64,000 bases of DNA from Chelativorans salis. Its GTDB lineage: Bacteria > Pseudomonadota > Alphaproteobacteria > Rhizobiales > Rhizobiaceae. The position numbers were made by a program, and so were the translations under genes. The notes beneath the pieces were generated by a model. That model was given only the letters and a program-made list of their open reading frames with translations, was not told the DNA's origin and did not search any database. The DNA lies in NCBI RefSeq assembly GCF_025336525.1, contig NZ_JAOCZP010000001.1, forward strand, positions 310,001 to 374,000. The letters run 5' to 3'. This document shows, piece by piece, positions 1 through 8,496 of the stretch. How positions within the stretch are numbered: position 1 is the stretch's first letter; each line of letters starts with the position of its first letter.

Positions 1-551
1 GCCGCCAACTCCTCCTCGCTCAGGCCTTCCGTGCCTTTCGGCCGCAGCGGCACGACGAGATAGCGCAGTTCCGCGGTCGAATCCCAGACCCGGATATTCG
101 TCTCAGCCGGCAAATGCACGCCGAGTTCCTCAAGCACGCCGCGCGGATCCATGACGGCTCGGCTGCGATAGGCCGGCGCCTTGTACCAGACTGGCGGTAG
201 GCCCAATACCGACCAGGGATAGCAGGAGCAGAGCGTGCAGACGACGAGATTGTGCGTATCCGGGGTATTGAAAACGGCCTGCATGTGCTCGCCCTGCCGG
301 CCGGCAAAACCCAGCGAGGCGATCGCCGCGGTGGCGTCTTGCTTCAACCAGTCGGAATACTCCGGATCGCACCATGCCCTTGCAACGACCTTCGCGCCGT
401 TCCGCGGGCCGACCTTGGTTTCGTATGTGTCGACTATGGCGTCGATCGCAGCGGGTTCGACCAGCCCCTTCTGGGTCAGGATCGTCTCCAGGGCGCGCAC
501 TCGCGCGGCCATGGGGTCGAGGTCGTTGTCATGGTCATGGGCATGAGACAT
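1..551 (-). CDS. nthA: Nitrile hydratase alpha subunit, 3' end off the window
   Basis: The frame is open from the ATG at 551 down to the window edge, giving 183 residues of a family usually just over 200 long. The metal-binding loop [10 protein letters not shown] lies near residues 104-113; its cysteines and serine bind the low-spin Fe or non-corrin Co that hydrates nitriles to amides. The flanking residues [19 protein letters not shown] and the late stretch [18 protein letters not shown] are typical of the alpha chain. The N-terminus is His/Asp-rich ([10 protein letters not shown]). The beta subunit and activator are not on the upstream side, so they probably lie beyond position 1. No strong Shine-Dalgarno is visible. 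Thr rather than Ser after the first Cys is usually linked with the cobalt type; this is family knowledge, not shown here. Confidence 0.9.
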   Translation of the reverse strand, partial: MSHAHDHDNDLDPMAARVRALETILTQKGLVEPAAIDAIVDTYETKVGPRNGAKVVARAWCDPEYSDWLKQDATAAIASLGFAGRQGEHMQAVFNTPDTHNLVVCTLCSCYPWSVLGLPPVWYKAPAYRSRAVMDPRGVLEELGVHLPAETNIRVWDSTAELRYLVVPLRPKGTEGLSEEELA

Positions 552-604
552 GGACGAAAGGATATGCGTCGAATCCGAGAAGGACAAGGCCAGCAACGCG
601 ATGG

Positions 605-742
605 TGTGACGCGACAGTGGGTGACGATGACGCTCGACAAATTCCGGAAGCGGGGCCTTATCTCGGTCAGCCACCAGCGGATCGTCATAGAGCAATACGA
701 CATGCTGCACGGACTGACGGAGGGTGTCCGGGATGGGGCCCC
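605..742 (+). pseudogene. Possible C-terminal remnant of a Crp/Fnr-type regulator
   Basis: Between the nitrile hydratase gene and the DUF899 gene, the plus-strand frame reads [16 protein letters not shown], then a short basic stretch and [15 protein letters not shown]. That pattern (recognition-helix end, wing 'KRGLI', final strand and 'L..L' helix) resembles the last ~40 residues of Crp/Fnr winged-helix domains. No sensor domain or start precedes it, so it could only be a remnant. The rest of 552-799 holds nothing I recognise. Chance resemblance is possible. Confidence 0.3.
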
Positions 743-799
743 TTGCCACCGTGAAACGCCTCTATCACGGCTCCGCCGACACCTGCCGCCCGTCCCCGT

Positions 800-1528
800 T
801 CATTGCTTGTCGTACTGGTCGTGCCGGCGTAGCCACTCCATGGAGAATTTGAAGCCGTCCTCGTCGCGGCCTTTGGGCACGAGATCGAGGAACTGGTAGG
901 CGCCGTTGACCATATCGACGCCGCGCTCATAGGTGGAATAGGTGTGGAAGACCTCGCCCCTCTCGTTCTGGCAGAAAACGCTGATCCCCGGCCATTCCGA
1001 CCCGTCAATCGGGCGGATGTCGTAGTTGTAGCACGCTTTGCCCTCGGCAATCTCCTCGGGCGTATGCGACACCTGATAGTCGAAATTGAAATCGCTCCCG
1101 TGAGACGACACCCACGGGAAGCTCCAGCCCATGCGCCTCTTGTAGGCGTTGATCTTCTCCAGCGGTGCGCGGGAGACAGCTGAGAATGTCACGTCACGGT
1201 GGTGGAGGTGGACTGGAATGCCATCGAAGTTGTCGGCCCAGAAAGAGCACGACTTGCAACCCTCTTCCCAATCGGGGGCGAACATGAAGTGATAGACGAT
1301 CAGCTGGGAGCGCCCGTCGAAGAGATCGGCGAGCGAAAGCGCACCATTCGGCCCCTCGAACTGGTATGGCTTTCCCACGCGCTCCCAGGGCATCGCCATT
1401 CGGCGGCGCGTCAGCGCATCACGCTGGCGCGTAAACTCCTTCTCGGCAGCAAGCAGTTCAAGGCGCGCCTTCAACCATTCCTCGTGCGAAACGACTTGAT
1501 TCCGCATAACCAGTCTCCTGTTCATCAA
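800..1528 (-). CDS. DUF899 family thioredoxin-like protein
   Basis: The product is 242 residues, the normal length for the DUF899 family of predicted thioredoxin-fold cytosolic proteins. Typical features are the early W-L-x-A-R-x-x-L-L-x-x-E-K-E helix, the LADLF segment, the Y-H-F-M-F-x-P stretch, and GCKSCSFWADNFDG near residues 90-103 with two Cys. Two more ATGs lie just downstream of the first; the one encoding MRNQVVS is an equally good start. No biochemical role is established for the family. It is followed 76 bases upstream in the same direction by a SRPBCC gene, a pairing often seen with lipid- or small-ligand-binding START proteins, so the two are probably co-transcribed. Confidence 0.85.
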   Translation of the reverse strand: MMNRRLVMRNQVVSHEEWLKARLELLAAEKEFTRQRDALTRRRMAMPWERVGKPYQFEGPNGALSLADLFDGRSQLIVYHFMFAPDWEEGCKSCSFWADNFDGIPVHLHHRDVTFSAVSRAPLEKINAYKRRMGWSFPWVSSHGSDFNFDYQVSHTPEEIAEGKACYNYDIRPIDGSEWPGISVFCQNERGEVFHTYSTYERGVDMVNGAYQFLDLVPKGRDEDGFKFSMEWLRRHDQYDKQ

Positions 1529-1604
1529 GCTCTTGTTGCGTGCGATATCGACTCCGGTCGAGCAGTCGGGGTCAGCCGGTTGACCGACCCGCGACCCCTC
1601 GGCG

Positions 1605-2051
1605 TTATTTCCAGTTGTCGATCAAGACGTCGTTTGGATGGGGGGCACCTTTGCCGGTTTCGATGAGCGACTTCAGGCTCATCAGAAACACCCCCCACTT
1701 GGTGCTGCAATGATGCATGAACTCCACCGGCTCCTTCCAGCCTTGGTGCTTGAAGAGAACGATGGTGAAGTCGCCTTCCTGCTTGAGTTCGAAACTTATC
1801 CTGGTGCCGATCCATTCTTCTGGCCCGTCGATAACCTGCCATAGCACCCACTTGGTGGGATCAAGCTCAAGGACCTGCATGTCGAAACCGCCGTTGGGGC
1901 CAAAACGGAACTGGAGTACTCCATCGGCTTTGGTTTCCCCTTGCGTTTCCTCCGTCCACCATTTGGAAAGACCTTCAATTGTGGTCAACGCCTTATAGGT
2001 GTCATTCGGGGACGGCGATTTGATTCCGACTCTGTGCAAGATATCCGGCAT
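1605..2051 (-). CDS. SRPBCC/AHSA1 family protein
   Basis: The 148-residue protein has the AHSA1 pattern: an N-terminal beta strand, A-L-T-T-I-E-G-L-S-K-W-W-T helix, GGFDMQVLELDP, and the C-terminal long helix after FMHHCSTKWG. These proteins form a helix-grip cavity for hydrophobic ligands; the ligand here is unknown. An SD-like purine run (AAAAGGAGAA) precedes the ATG. It is the first gene of a likely two-gene unit with the DUF899 gene and is divergent from the fusion regulator that starts at 2161, with about 110 bases between the starts. That regulator is a natural candidate to control it. Confidence 0.85.
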   Translation of the reverse strand: MPDILHRVGIKSPSPNDTYKALTTIEGLSKWWTEETQGETKADGVLQFRFGPNGGFDMQVLELDPTKWVLWQVIDGPEEWIGTRISFELKQEGDFTIVLFKHQGWKEPVEFMHHCSTKWGVFLMSLKSLIETGKGAPHPNDVLIDNWK

Positions 2052-2160
2052 CTGCGATTCTCCTTTTGGTTTGGATTCTCAAGTCCGCTTGGTGGCGGTC
2101 GTGAGCTAGGTTAGGACCGGTGCAGCGAACGGTGGGAGTGACAAGTGTGGCGGGATTCCA

Positions 2161-4059
2161 ATGGACTCGCTGATCACGGCCGCGGCACATGCGCTCGCGG
2201 CAGGTGATCCGCTCGGCGCACTGAACCGGGTGGCCCTGCGCGAGGATGCGCCGGCGCTTGCGCTTCGCGGCATTGCGATGGCGCAACTCGGCGATCTCGA
2301 TCGCGCGAAGGCTCTCCTGCGGCGTGCTGCACGCGCCTTCGGCCCGAAGGAGATGGTGGCTCGCGCGCGGTGTGTCGTTGCCGAAGCCGAGATCGCACTC
2401 GTCTCGCGCGACCTCGCCTGGCCTCAAAAGGCGCTTGAGCGTGCGGGGGCGGCGCTCGAAGCGTATGGTGACCGGGTAAATGGGGCCTATGCCCGTTATC
2501 TCGAAGTCCGACGGCTGCTTCTGATCGGGCGCTTGGATGAGGCCGAGCACGCCCTCGCCGCGCTCGATCCCGCGCCTTTGCCACCCGCATCGCAGGCCGG
2601 CTACGAACTGGTCGTTGCCGGTATTGCGATGCGGCGCCTCCGGACAAAGACGGCGCGCGCAGCACTCGCCCGGGCGGAGCGCGCTGCGCAGGGGGCAGGT
2701 ATCCCGGCACTGACGGCGGAGGTCGAAAGCGCTTCGTTGGTGCTCAACACGCCCGCGGCGCGCTTGATCGTGCGTGGCGAGGAACGTCCCCTCCTGCTCG
2801 ACGAGGTCGAAGCGCTTGTGGCGTCGGGGGCGCTTGTCGTGGATGCGTGCCGCAATGTCGTGCGGGACGGGAGGCTGGTGGTCTCACTCGCGACACGCCC
2901 TGTCCTGTTCGCCCTTGCGCGCGCACTGGGCGAAGCGTGGCCCGGAGATGTGTCGAGGAGCACGCTCCTCGCACGCGCCTTCCGGGCGAAACACGCAGAT
3001 GAATCGCATCGCGCGCGGCTGCGGGTCGAAATCGGGCGGCTGCGCGTAGAGCTTGGGACGCTGGCAGACGTGAGCGCGACCAGCCAAGGATTTACGCTGG
3101 CGCCGCGCCACGCACGCGAGGTCGTTGTGCTGGCACCGCCCGTCGACGAGGAGCATGCGGCAATACTTGCCCTGCTTGCCGATGGCGAGTCGTGGTCGAG
3201 TTCGGCCCTGGCGCTCGCGCTTGGTGCCAGCCAGCGCACCGTGCAGCGGGCACTCGAACAGCTTTCGGCGGCAGGCAAGGTGCAGTCGTACGGCCGCGGG
3301 CGCGCGCGTCGCTGGATGAACCCGCCCGTACCGGGATTCCCGACAACTTTGTTACTCCCCGCTCCACTGCCAAACGGCGAGGATGGAAGCATGATGCGAT
3401 CAGCGGCCGAAATCGTTTGCGAATATGGACCTTTTCCGGGTGTCGAGAGCGTGCACGGCGTCACTTTCGACGGCCGGTACCTCTGGTTCGCGTCCGGAGA
3501 CCGGCTGAACGCCCTCGATCCGGCGAGTGGGAAGACGGTGCGCTCAATCCATGTTGCCGCGCATGCGGGAACAGCCTTTGACGGCCGGCACCTGTTTCAG
3601 ATCGCCGAGGAACGCATACAGAAGATCGACCCGAAGACCGGCCAGGTACTCGCCACCATCCCGGCGCCCGGCGGCGGCGGTGACTCGGGGCTCGCGTGGG
3701 CCGAAGGGGCGCTCTGGGTGGGGCAGTATCAGGATCGGAAGATCCATCAAATCGACCCCCAAACAGGAACGCTTCTTCGCACCATCGAGTGCAATCGCTT
3801 CGTCACCGGCGTCACCTGGCTCGACAACGAGCTCTGGCATGGCACCTGGGAGGCTGGCGAGAGCGACCTGAGGCGAATCGATCCTCGAACGGGAGAGGTC
3901 CTGGAGAGGCTCGAAATGCCGCCGGGAGTTGGCGTATCGGGGCTCGAGTCCGATGGCAGCGATCAGTTCTTCTGCGGTGGCGGAAATAGTGGGACAGTGA
4001 GAACCCTCCGCCGGCCCAGGCGAGGCTCCGCTGCCGGCAGCGCCTCCACGAGCAAATAG
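2161..4059 (+). CDS. Fusion regulator: TPR-like helices, winged helix, second HTH, C-terminal beta-propeller
   Basis: The 632-residue product combines distinct parts. Residues ~1-200 are Ala/Leu-rich helical repeats of TPR type (ALALRGIAMAQLGDLDRA, ARYLEVRRLLLIGRLDEA). Residues ~240-315 look like an OmpR-type winged helix (RPVLFALARALGE, SRSTLLARAFR, then RLRVEIGRLRVEL). Residues ~330-390 form a second HTH (SSSALALALGASQRTVQRAL, GKVQSYGRGRARRW). From ~415 on there are at least four propeller blades with repeated D-P-x-T/S-G-x-x-x-x-x-I/L, such as LDPASGKTVRSI, IDPKTGQVLATI, IDPQTGTLLRTI and IDPRTGEVLERL. Such blades occur in Vgb/glutamine-cyclotransferase-like domains. There is no signal peptide, so it is cytosolic. 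It probably senses a ligand and controls the divergent SRPBCC/DUF899 pair. Confidence 0.7.
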   Translation: MDSLITAAAHALAAGDPLGALNRVALREDAPALALRGIAMAQLGDLDRAKALLRRAARAFGPKEMVARARCVVAEAEIALVSRDLAWPQKALERAGAALEAYGDRVNGAYARYLEVRRLLLIGRLDEAEHALAALDPAPLPPASQAGYELVVAGIAMRRLRTKTARAALARAERAAQGAGIPALTAEVESASLVLNTPAARLIVRGEERPLLLDEVEALVASGALVVDACRNVVRDGRLVVSLATRPVLFALARALGEAWPGDVSRSTLLARAFRAKHADESHRARLRVEIGRLRVELGTLADVSATSQGFTLAPRHAREVVVLAPPVDEEHAAILALLADGESWSSSALALALGASQRTVQRALEQLSAAGKVQSYGRGRARRWMNPPVPGFPTTLLLPAPLPNGEDGSMMRSAAEIVCEYGPFPGVESVHGVTFDGRYLWFASGDRLNALDPASGKTVRSIHVAAHAGTAFDGRHLFQIAEERIQKIDPKTGQVLATIPAPGGGGDSGLAWAEGALWVGQYQDRKIHQIDPQTGTLLRTIECNRFVTGVTWLDNELWHGTWEAGESDLRRIDPRTGEVLERLEMPPGVGVSGLESDGSDQFFCGGGNSGTVRTLRRPRRGSAAGSASTSK

Positions 4060-4301
4060 TCGAAGCGGGGCGTCTGTCTACCTGACTCGCCCATGTGAGT
4101 AGCAAGAGGGCCCACCGACCCGTTTGCCTTTTCACGCACATGGCTTGCCTCCCGATATCTCCTTCCTGTTCCCGACCATCGTGCGGGGCCGCAATCCACT
4201 GATCCAGCGTCCGTATTTTCGTTGCCGGACCTTCATCTACATGTAACATGTCGGACTTAACCGCTGCCTGCACAACCGCAGCGGCAACAGGGAGAACGAC
4301 A

Positions 4302-5426
4302 ATGACACTGGTGAAACGGCGTGCATTCATCAAGGGAGCGGCTTCCGTGGCGGGGCTTTCGCTGGCCGCGCCCTTTATTTCGCGTACATATGCGCAAGGC
4401 TCGTCGGGAACGGTCAATATCTTCGCCTGGGCGGGATATTTGAATGACGAGATGCTCGCTGCATTCGAAAACGCCACCGGCATCAAGGCCAATTTCACCC
4501 CCTATGGCACCAATGATGAGCTTCTGAATCAGCTTCGCGCGAACAACGGCGCCGGCTTCGACATCATCTGGCCGACCGTCGATCGCGTGCCGAACTATGT
4601 CGAGTTCGGGCTCGTGCAGCCCATCGATGAATCGAAGGTCGACATCGAAAAGTGCCTGCCGAGCGCCTGGAACAATTCGGCCAACCTCGGCGCGGTCATC
4701 GACGGCAAGCGCTATCAGGTGCCGACCGACTGGGGCACGGAAGCACTGACCTTCGACAAGGAGCAAGCGCCGCTCGAATATGGTACGGCCTCCTACGGCG
4801 ACATCTGGAAGCCGGAGATGGAGGGCAAGGCAACCGTGCGCGGCCATTCCGGCCTCGTCGGCCTCGGGCTTTGGCTCCAAGGCGAGGGCAAGCTGCCTCT
4901 GCCGATGATCGACGCGTTCGAGTCCGAGGAGAACATGACGCAGGTCTACGACGTCATCCTCGAGGAAGCGATCGCGCGAAAGGCCAATATCGTCCAGTTC
5001 TGGAACAACGAGAACGAGGCGCAGGGCGCCTTCCGCGTGAATGGCTGTGCCATCGGCCAGACCTGGGATTCGACCGCCGCCGCCCTTGCCAAGGAAGGCC
5101 TGCCTATCGGCTTCATTGCGCCCAAGGAGGGTGCGCTGGCCTGGATGGAGGGTGTGGCGATCCCCTCTGGCGCCGAAAACATCGATCAGGCCTATGCCTT
5201 CATCAACTGGTTTCTGACGCCGGAAGCCGGTGCCATGTACACCAATGCCACCTCGATCAACTCCACCGCGGTGGGTGCAGAAGAGTTCATCTCCGACGAG
5301 GCAAAGGCATTCTTCGCCGCCGCCTATCCGGGCGATGCGCTGGAGAAGCTGTGGTGGTGGCCGATCCAGGAGAGCTGGTTCGTCGCCAAGCGTAACGAGT
5401 ATCAGGACCGCTTCCTCTCAGCCTGA
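4302..5426 (+). CDS. Polyamine-type ABC transporter substrate-binding protein (PotD/PotF-like)
   Basis: I start the gene at ATG 4302 rather than the longer frame at 4248 because GGAG lies 8 bases before it and the Tat signal then begins correctly: KRRAFIKGAASVAGLSLAAP with cleavage after TYAQ. The mature protein begins VNIFAWAGYLNDEM, close to PotD/PotF, and includes FDIIWPTVDRVPNY, DWGTEALTFDKE and WWWPIQESWFVAKR near the end. At 374 residues it is full length. It is periplasmic and would deliver spermidine, putrescine or a related cation to the downstream permeases. It is the first gene of a four-gene importer operon with an ATPase and two membrane proteins. Confidence 0.88.
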   Translation: MTLVKRRAFIKGAASVAGLSLAAPFISRTYAQGSSGTVNIFAWAGYLNDEMLAAFENATGIKANFTPYGTNDELLNQLRANNGAGFDIIWPTVDRVPNYVEFGLVQPIDESKVDIEKCLPSAWNNSANLGAVIDGKRYQVPTDWGTEALTFDKEQAPLEYGTASYGDIWKPEMEGKATVRGHSGLVGLGLWLQGEGKLPLPMIDAFESEENMTQVYDVILEEAIARKANIVQFWNNENEAQGAFRVNGCAIGQTWDSTAAALAKEGLPIGFIAPKEGALAWMEGVAIPSGAENIDQAYAFINWFLTPEAGAMYTNATSINSTAVGAEEFISDEAKAFFAAAYPGDALEKLWWWPIQESWFVAKRNEYQDRFLSA

Positions 5427-5434
5427 CGCTATCC

Positions 5435-5463
5435 GGGGCGGGCAAATCCCCTTTGCCCGCCCC
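5435..5463 (+). terminator. Strong intercistronic hairpin after the binding-protein gene
   Basis: A perfect 12-base-pair stem (GGGGCGGGCAAA with TTTGCCCGCCCC) encloses a 5-base TCCCC loop, starting 8 bases after the stop of the substrate-binding gene and ending 23 bases before the ATPase start. It is followed by TTCTCAC, not a clean T-run. In ABC importer operons such hairpins usually act as partial terminators or mRNA 3'-end stabilisers, giving more binding protein than permease. That role is inference here. Confidence 0.7.
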
Positions 5464-5486
5464 TTCTCACAATTCATCGGGCAACA

Positions 5487-6554
5487 ATGTCGCATTCGGT
5501 AGAGCTGCAAAACGTTGGCATGGCCTTCGGCCAGACCCGCGCCGTCACGGACGTCTCCTTCACCGTGGAAGGCGGCGAGTTTTTCTCCATTCTCGGGCCG
5601 TCGGGATGCGGCAAGACGACGATCCTGCGCATCGTCGCGGGCTTTCTCGATCCGACCGAGGGCAAGGTGCTGATCGGCGGGCGCGATATGAAGGGGCTTG
5701 GTCCCGATCGGCGCCCCACGGCCATGATCTTCCAGTCGCTCGCCCTCTTCCCGCTCATGCCCGTGTGGGAAAACATCGCCTTCGGCTTGGAGGCGCGCAG
5801 AGTGGCGAAGGCGGAGCGACGCAAGAAGGCTGGCGAACTCCTCAAGCTCGTGGCGCTAGAAGGCCTTGGCGACCGCATGCCCGGCGAGCTTTCCGGCGGC
5901 CAACGCCAGCGCGTTGCGATTGCCCGCGCACTCGCGGTCGAGCCGCAGGTTCTGCTGCTCGATGAGCCGCTCTCCGCGCTCGATTTGAAGCTGCGCCAGC
6001 ACATGCGGGCGGAATTGCGCTCGCTTCAGAAGCGCACGGGCGTCACCTTCATCTACATCACGCACGATCAGTCGGAGGCGCTCGCCATGTCCGATCGCGT
6101 CGCGGTGATGAGCGATGGCGTGCTGCAGCAGGTGGGTGCGCCGCGCGAACTTTACGACAATCCCGCCACACCCTTCGTGGCTCGTTTTGTCGGCGAAACC
6201 AACGCGATCGCCGGCAAGGTTACGGCAATTGAGAATGGCCTTGCCACTGTGGAGAGCGCCTTTGGGCCGCTTAGCGGCCGCGTCGGCGACGGCCTGTCCG
6301 CGGGATCGGCGGCCAAGCTCTATGTCCGTCCGGAGGCGCTGCAGCATAAGACGCAAGGCGAGAACCGGCTGACGGCCACCATCGAACGCATCGATTTCGA
6401 GGGAGCCTTCGCTCTCGCTCACGGCCGGCTTGAGGATGGCAGTCTGCTCATCGCCTCCATTCCCAGCACGGAGCTCGGCAAGGCCCCGGAGATCGGCACG
6501 CGTGCTCCCTTCGCCTTCCAAAATGCCAACGCAGTGGTGCTGCCCGATGGCTGA
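5487..6554 (+). CDS. ABC transporter ATP-binding protein, polyamine type (PotA-like)
   Basis: The 355-residue ATPase has Walker A GPSGCGKTT (near residue 38), Q-loop FQSLALFP, signature LSGGQRQRVAIARALA and Walker B VLLLDEPLSALD followed by the H-loop YITHDQSEALAM. The C-terminal ~110 residues form the TOBE/OB regulatory domain (LYVRPEAL), as in PotA and other CUT1/MOI-type importers. It is the cytosolic motor of the importer. Its last 8 bases overlap the first permease gene, implying translational coupling. Confidence 0.9.
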   Translation: MSHSVELQNVGMAFGQTRAVTDVSFTVEGGEFFSILGPSGCGKTTILRIVAGFLDPTEGKVLIGGRDMKGLGPDRRPTAMIFQSLALFPLMPVWENIAFGLEARRVAKAERRKKAGELLKLVALEGLGDRMPGELSGGQRQRVAIARALAVEPQVLLLDEPLSALDLKLRQHMRAELRSLQKRTGVTFIYITHDQSEALAMSDRVAVMSDGVLQQVGAPRELYDNPATPFVARFVGETNAIAGKVTAIENGLATVESAFGPLSGRVGDGLSAGSAAKLYVRPEALQHKTQGENRLTATIERIDFEGAFALAHGRLEDGSLLIASIPSTELGKAPEIGTRAPFAFQNANAVVLPDG

Positions 6555-7428
6555 GCTTTACAGGCGTTTCGGGGGCGGGCTCGGCACCATCTTTCTCGCG
6601 CTGGTCGCCGCGTGGCTCGCCGGCATGGTGCTTGCGCCCAACGTGATGATGATCGATTACTCGCTGAGACCCAATCTGCCGCCGGCGGAGATTGGCGGCT
6701 CGCGCGATGTCTATTCGCTGCAGAACATCCTCTATCTCGCCAACGAAGGCGTGCACCGCGCCATCTTCTTCAAGACCGTTTGGGCGAGCGCACTTGTGGC
6801 TTTCGTCACGCTCGTGGTCTGCTATCCACTTGCCTATTGGCTCGCGCAGAACGCCACGCCCAACCAGACAGCCATCGCCATCCTCGCGCTCACCATCCCG
6901 TTCTGGGTGAACGAGGTGCTGCGCACGCTCGCGTGGTACATCCTGCTCGCCTTCCGCGGGCCGCTCAACGCGCTGCTGCTGGCGCTCGGCATCATCGACG
7001 AGCCCGTGCGGTGGTACGGCAATACCGGTGTGCTCGCCGGCATGACCTACGCTTACATCCTCTTCATGCTCTTCCCGATATACAATTCCATCGAATCGCT
7101 CGAGAAATCGCAGATCGAGGCGGCGCGGGACCTTGGCGCCTCCGTCTGGCGCACCCATTGGCGGGTGGTCATCCCGCATGCAAAGGCGGGCATCGCCACC
7201 GGCTGCGTCTTCACCTTCATGCTGGCCGCCGGCAGCTTTGTCGTGCCCGCGCTTCTCGGTGCGCCGGGCAGCCGCTGGTTCACCGAGATCATCTATAACT
7301 GGTTCTTCGAGGGCGGCGACTGGAACCGCGGCGCAGCCTATGCCCTGGTGCTCTTGGTGCTCTGCCTCACGGTCGTGCTCGTCACGCTCAAGATCGCCCG
7401 CGTGAACCTGACGGACGTGGCCAAATGA
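6547..7428 (+). CDS. ABC transporter permease 1 (PotB-like)
   Basis: I start at ATG 6547 (MAELYRRFGGGLG), which overlaps the end of the ATPase gene; the longer open frame to 6430 lies inside that gene. The 293-residue protein has about six membrane segments, including an N-terminal one (TIFLALVAAWLAGMVLAP). It carries the EAA loop that contacts the ATPase, seen as EAARDLGASVWRTHWRVVIP. The PotB-like feature is a large loop after the first helix. It works with the next gene as the transmembrane channel. Confidence 0.88.
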   Translation: MAELYRRFGGGLGTIFLALVAAWLAGMVLAPNVMMIDYSLRPNLPPAEIGGSRDVYSLQNILYLANEGVHRAIFFKTVWASALVAFVTLVVCYPLAYWLAQNATPNQTAIAILALTIPFWVNEVLRTLAWYILLAFRGPLNALLLALGIIDEPVRWYGNTGVLAGMTYAYILFMLFPIYNSIESLEKSQIEAARDLGASVWRTHWRVVIPHAKAGIATGCVFTFMLAAGSFVVPALLGAPGSRWFTEIIYNWFFEGGDWNRGAAYALVLLVLCLTVVLVTLKIARVNLTDVAK

Positions 7429-8249
7429 GCGCCGCCGACCGCATCATGAAGGGGCTCTTCGGCATCTATTTCGCCGCCTTCTTCATCTATCTCTTCGCAC
7501 CGCTTGCCATCATGGCGGCGGCGACCTTCAATGCGAGCCGCTTCCCCACCGTCACGCCGTGGCAGGGCACGACGCTCGAGTGGTTCGATGCGCTGGCCGC
7601 CGACCGCGGCATGTGGGACTCGCTGTGGACTTCCATCGTGGTCGCCTTCTTCGTCGTGCTTGTGGTGCTGCCCGTCGGCACGGCGGCTGCCCTAGTTCTC
7701 ACCAGCCTGCATGCGCGGGCCCGCAGCTTGCTCTACGCCGTCATGGTCTCGCCGCTTCTCACCCCCGGCGTCGTGATCGGCATTTCGACCCTGGTGCTGT
7801 GGCGCCAGCTCGGTGTGGGCGGCGGCGTGTTCCTGATCGTCATTGCCCAGTCGAGCTTCATCATCTGCTATGTGATGCTGATGGTGGCCGCTCGTCTGAT
7901 GCGCTTCGACCGCACGCAGGAGGAGGCGGCGCTCGGCCTCGGCGCCTCGAAATTCATGGTCTTCCGCCGAGTTATCCTGCCTTTCCTGAAGCCCGCGCTC
8001 TTCGCCGCCGGCTTCCTCGCCGTTCTGCAGTCGATCGAGAACTACAACACCACGCTATTCGTGCGCGGCTTCGACACACCCTTGACTGTCTATATCGCCA
8101 CCAAAGTCCGTACCGGCCTCACCCCCGCCGTCAACGCACTGGCGCTGATCATGATCGCGGTGACGATCGTGGGGGCTGTCGTCTACGAGGTGGTGAGGCG
8201 GCGCTCGCGCACGGCGTCGCAAGCTAGTAAGGAAGAACAGCCGGCCTAG
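7425..8249 (+). CDS. ABC transporter permease 2 (PotC-like)
   Basis: The 274-residue membrane protein starts in an ATGA overlap with the stop of the first permease. It has an N-terminal membrane segment (FGIYFAAFFIYLFAPLAIM), five further ones, and the EAA motif EAALGLGASKFMVFRRVILP. It ends in a basic tail with a TAG stop. Together with the preceding three genes it completes a binding-protein-dependent polyamine-type importer. The exact substrate cannot be read from the sequence. The ~245 bases after it hold no gene I can support. Confidence 0.88.
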   Translation: MSAADRIMKGLFGIYFAAFFIYLFAPLAIMAAATFNASRFPTVTPWQGTTLEWFDALAADRGMWDSLWTSIVVAFFVVLVVLPVGTAAALVLTSLHARARSLLYAVMVSPLLTPGVVIGISTLVLWRQLGVGGGVFLIVIAQSSFIICYVMLMVAARLMRFDRTQEEAALGLGASKFMVFRRVILPFLKPALFAAGFLAVLQSIENYNTTLFVRGFDTPLTVYIATKVRTGLTPAVNALALIMIAVTIVGAVVYEVVRRRSRTASQASKEEQPA

Positions 8250-8496
8250 CTGCATTTGGCAGTTTCACGGTCGTTCCATTGCAGCATAAGCGAGGGCGCA
8301 GCTGTAAAGCGAGAAGGCGCGTTGGCTGCAGCCGGAGAACGCTGAATCGATCGGAACCGCTTGCGTTTCCCGGATGGAACGATTGGAATGACGACGGCTC
8401 GCGCTTCACGACCACCGTCGTTCTGAGACGCTGGTGGCCGCGAAGTATCCGATCACGGTTGTAACGTGCCCTGACCTCCGCAAGGATGTTGATCTA

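Noticed and set aside
8271-8382. Inverted repeat TCGTTCCAT/ATGGAACGA flanking ~94 bases
   Set aside because: Nine-base arms so far apart are expected by chance; no direct repeats or mobile-element features surround it.
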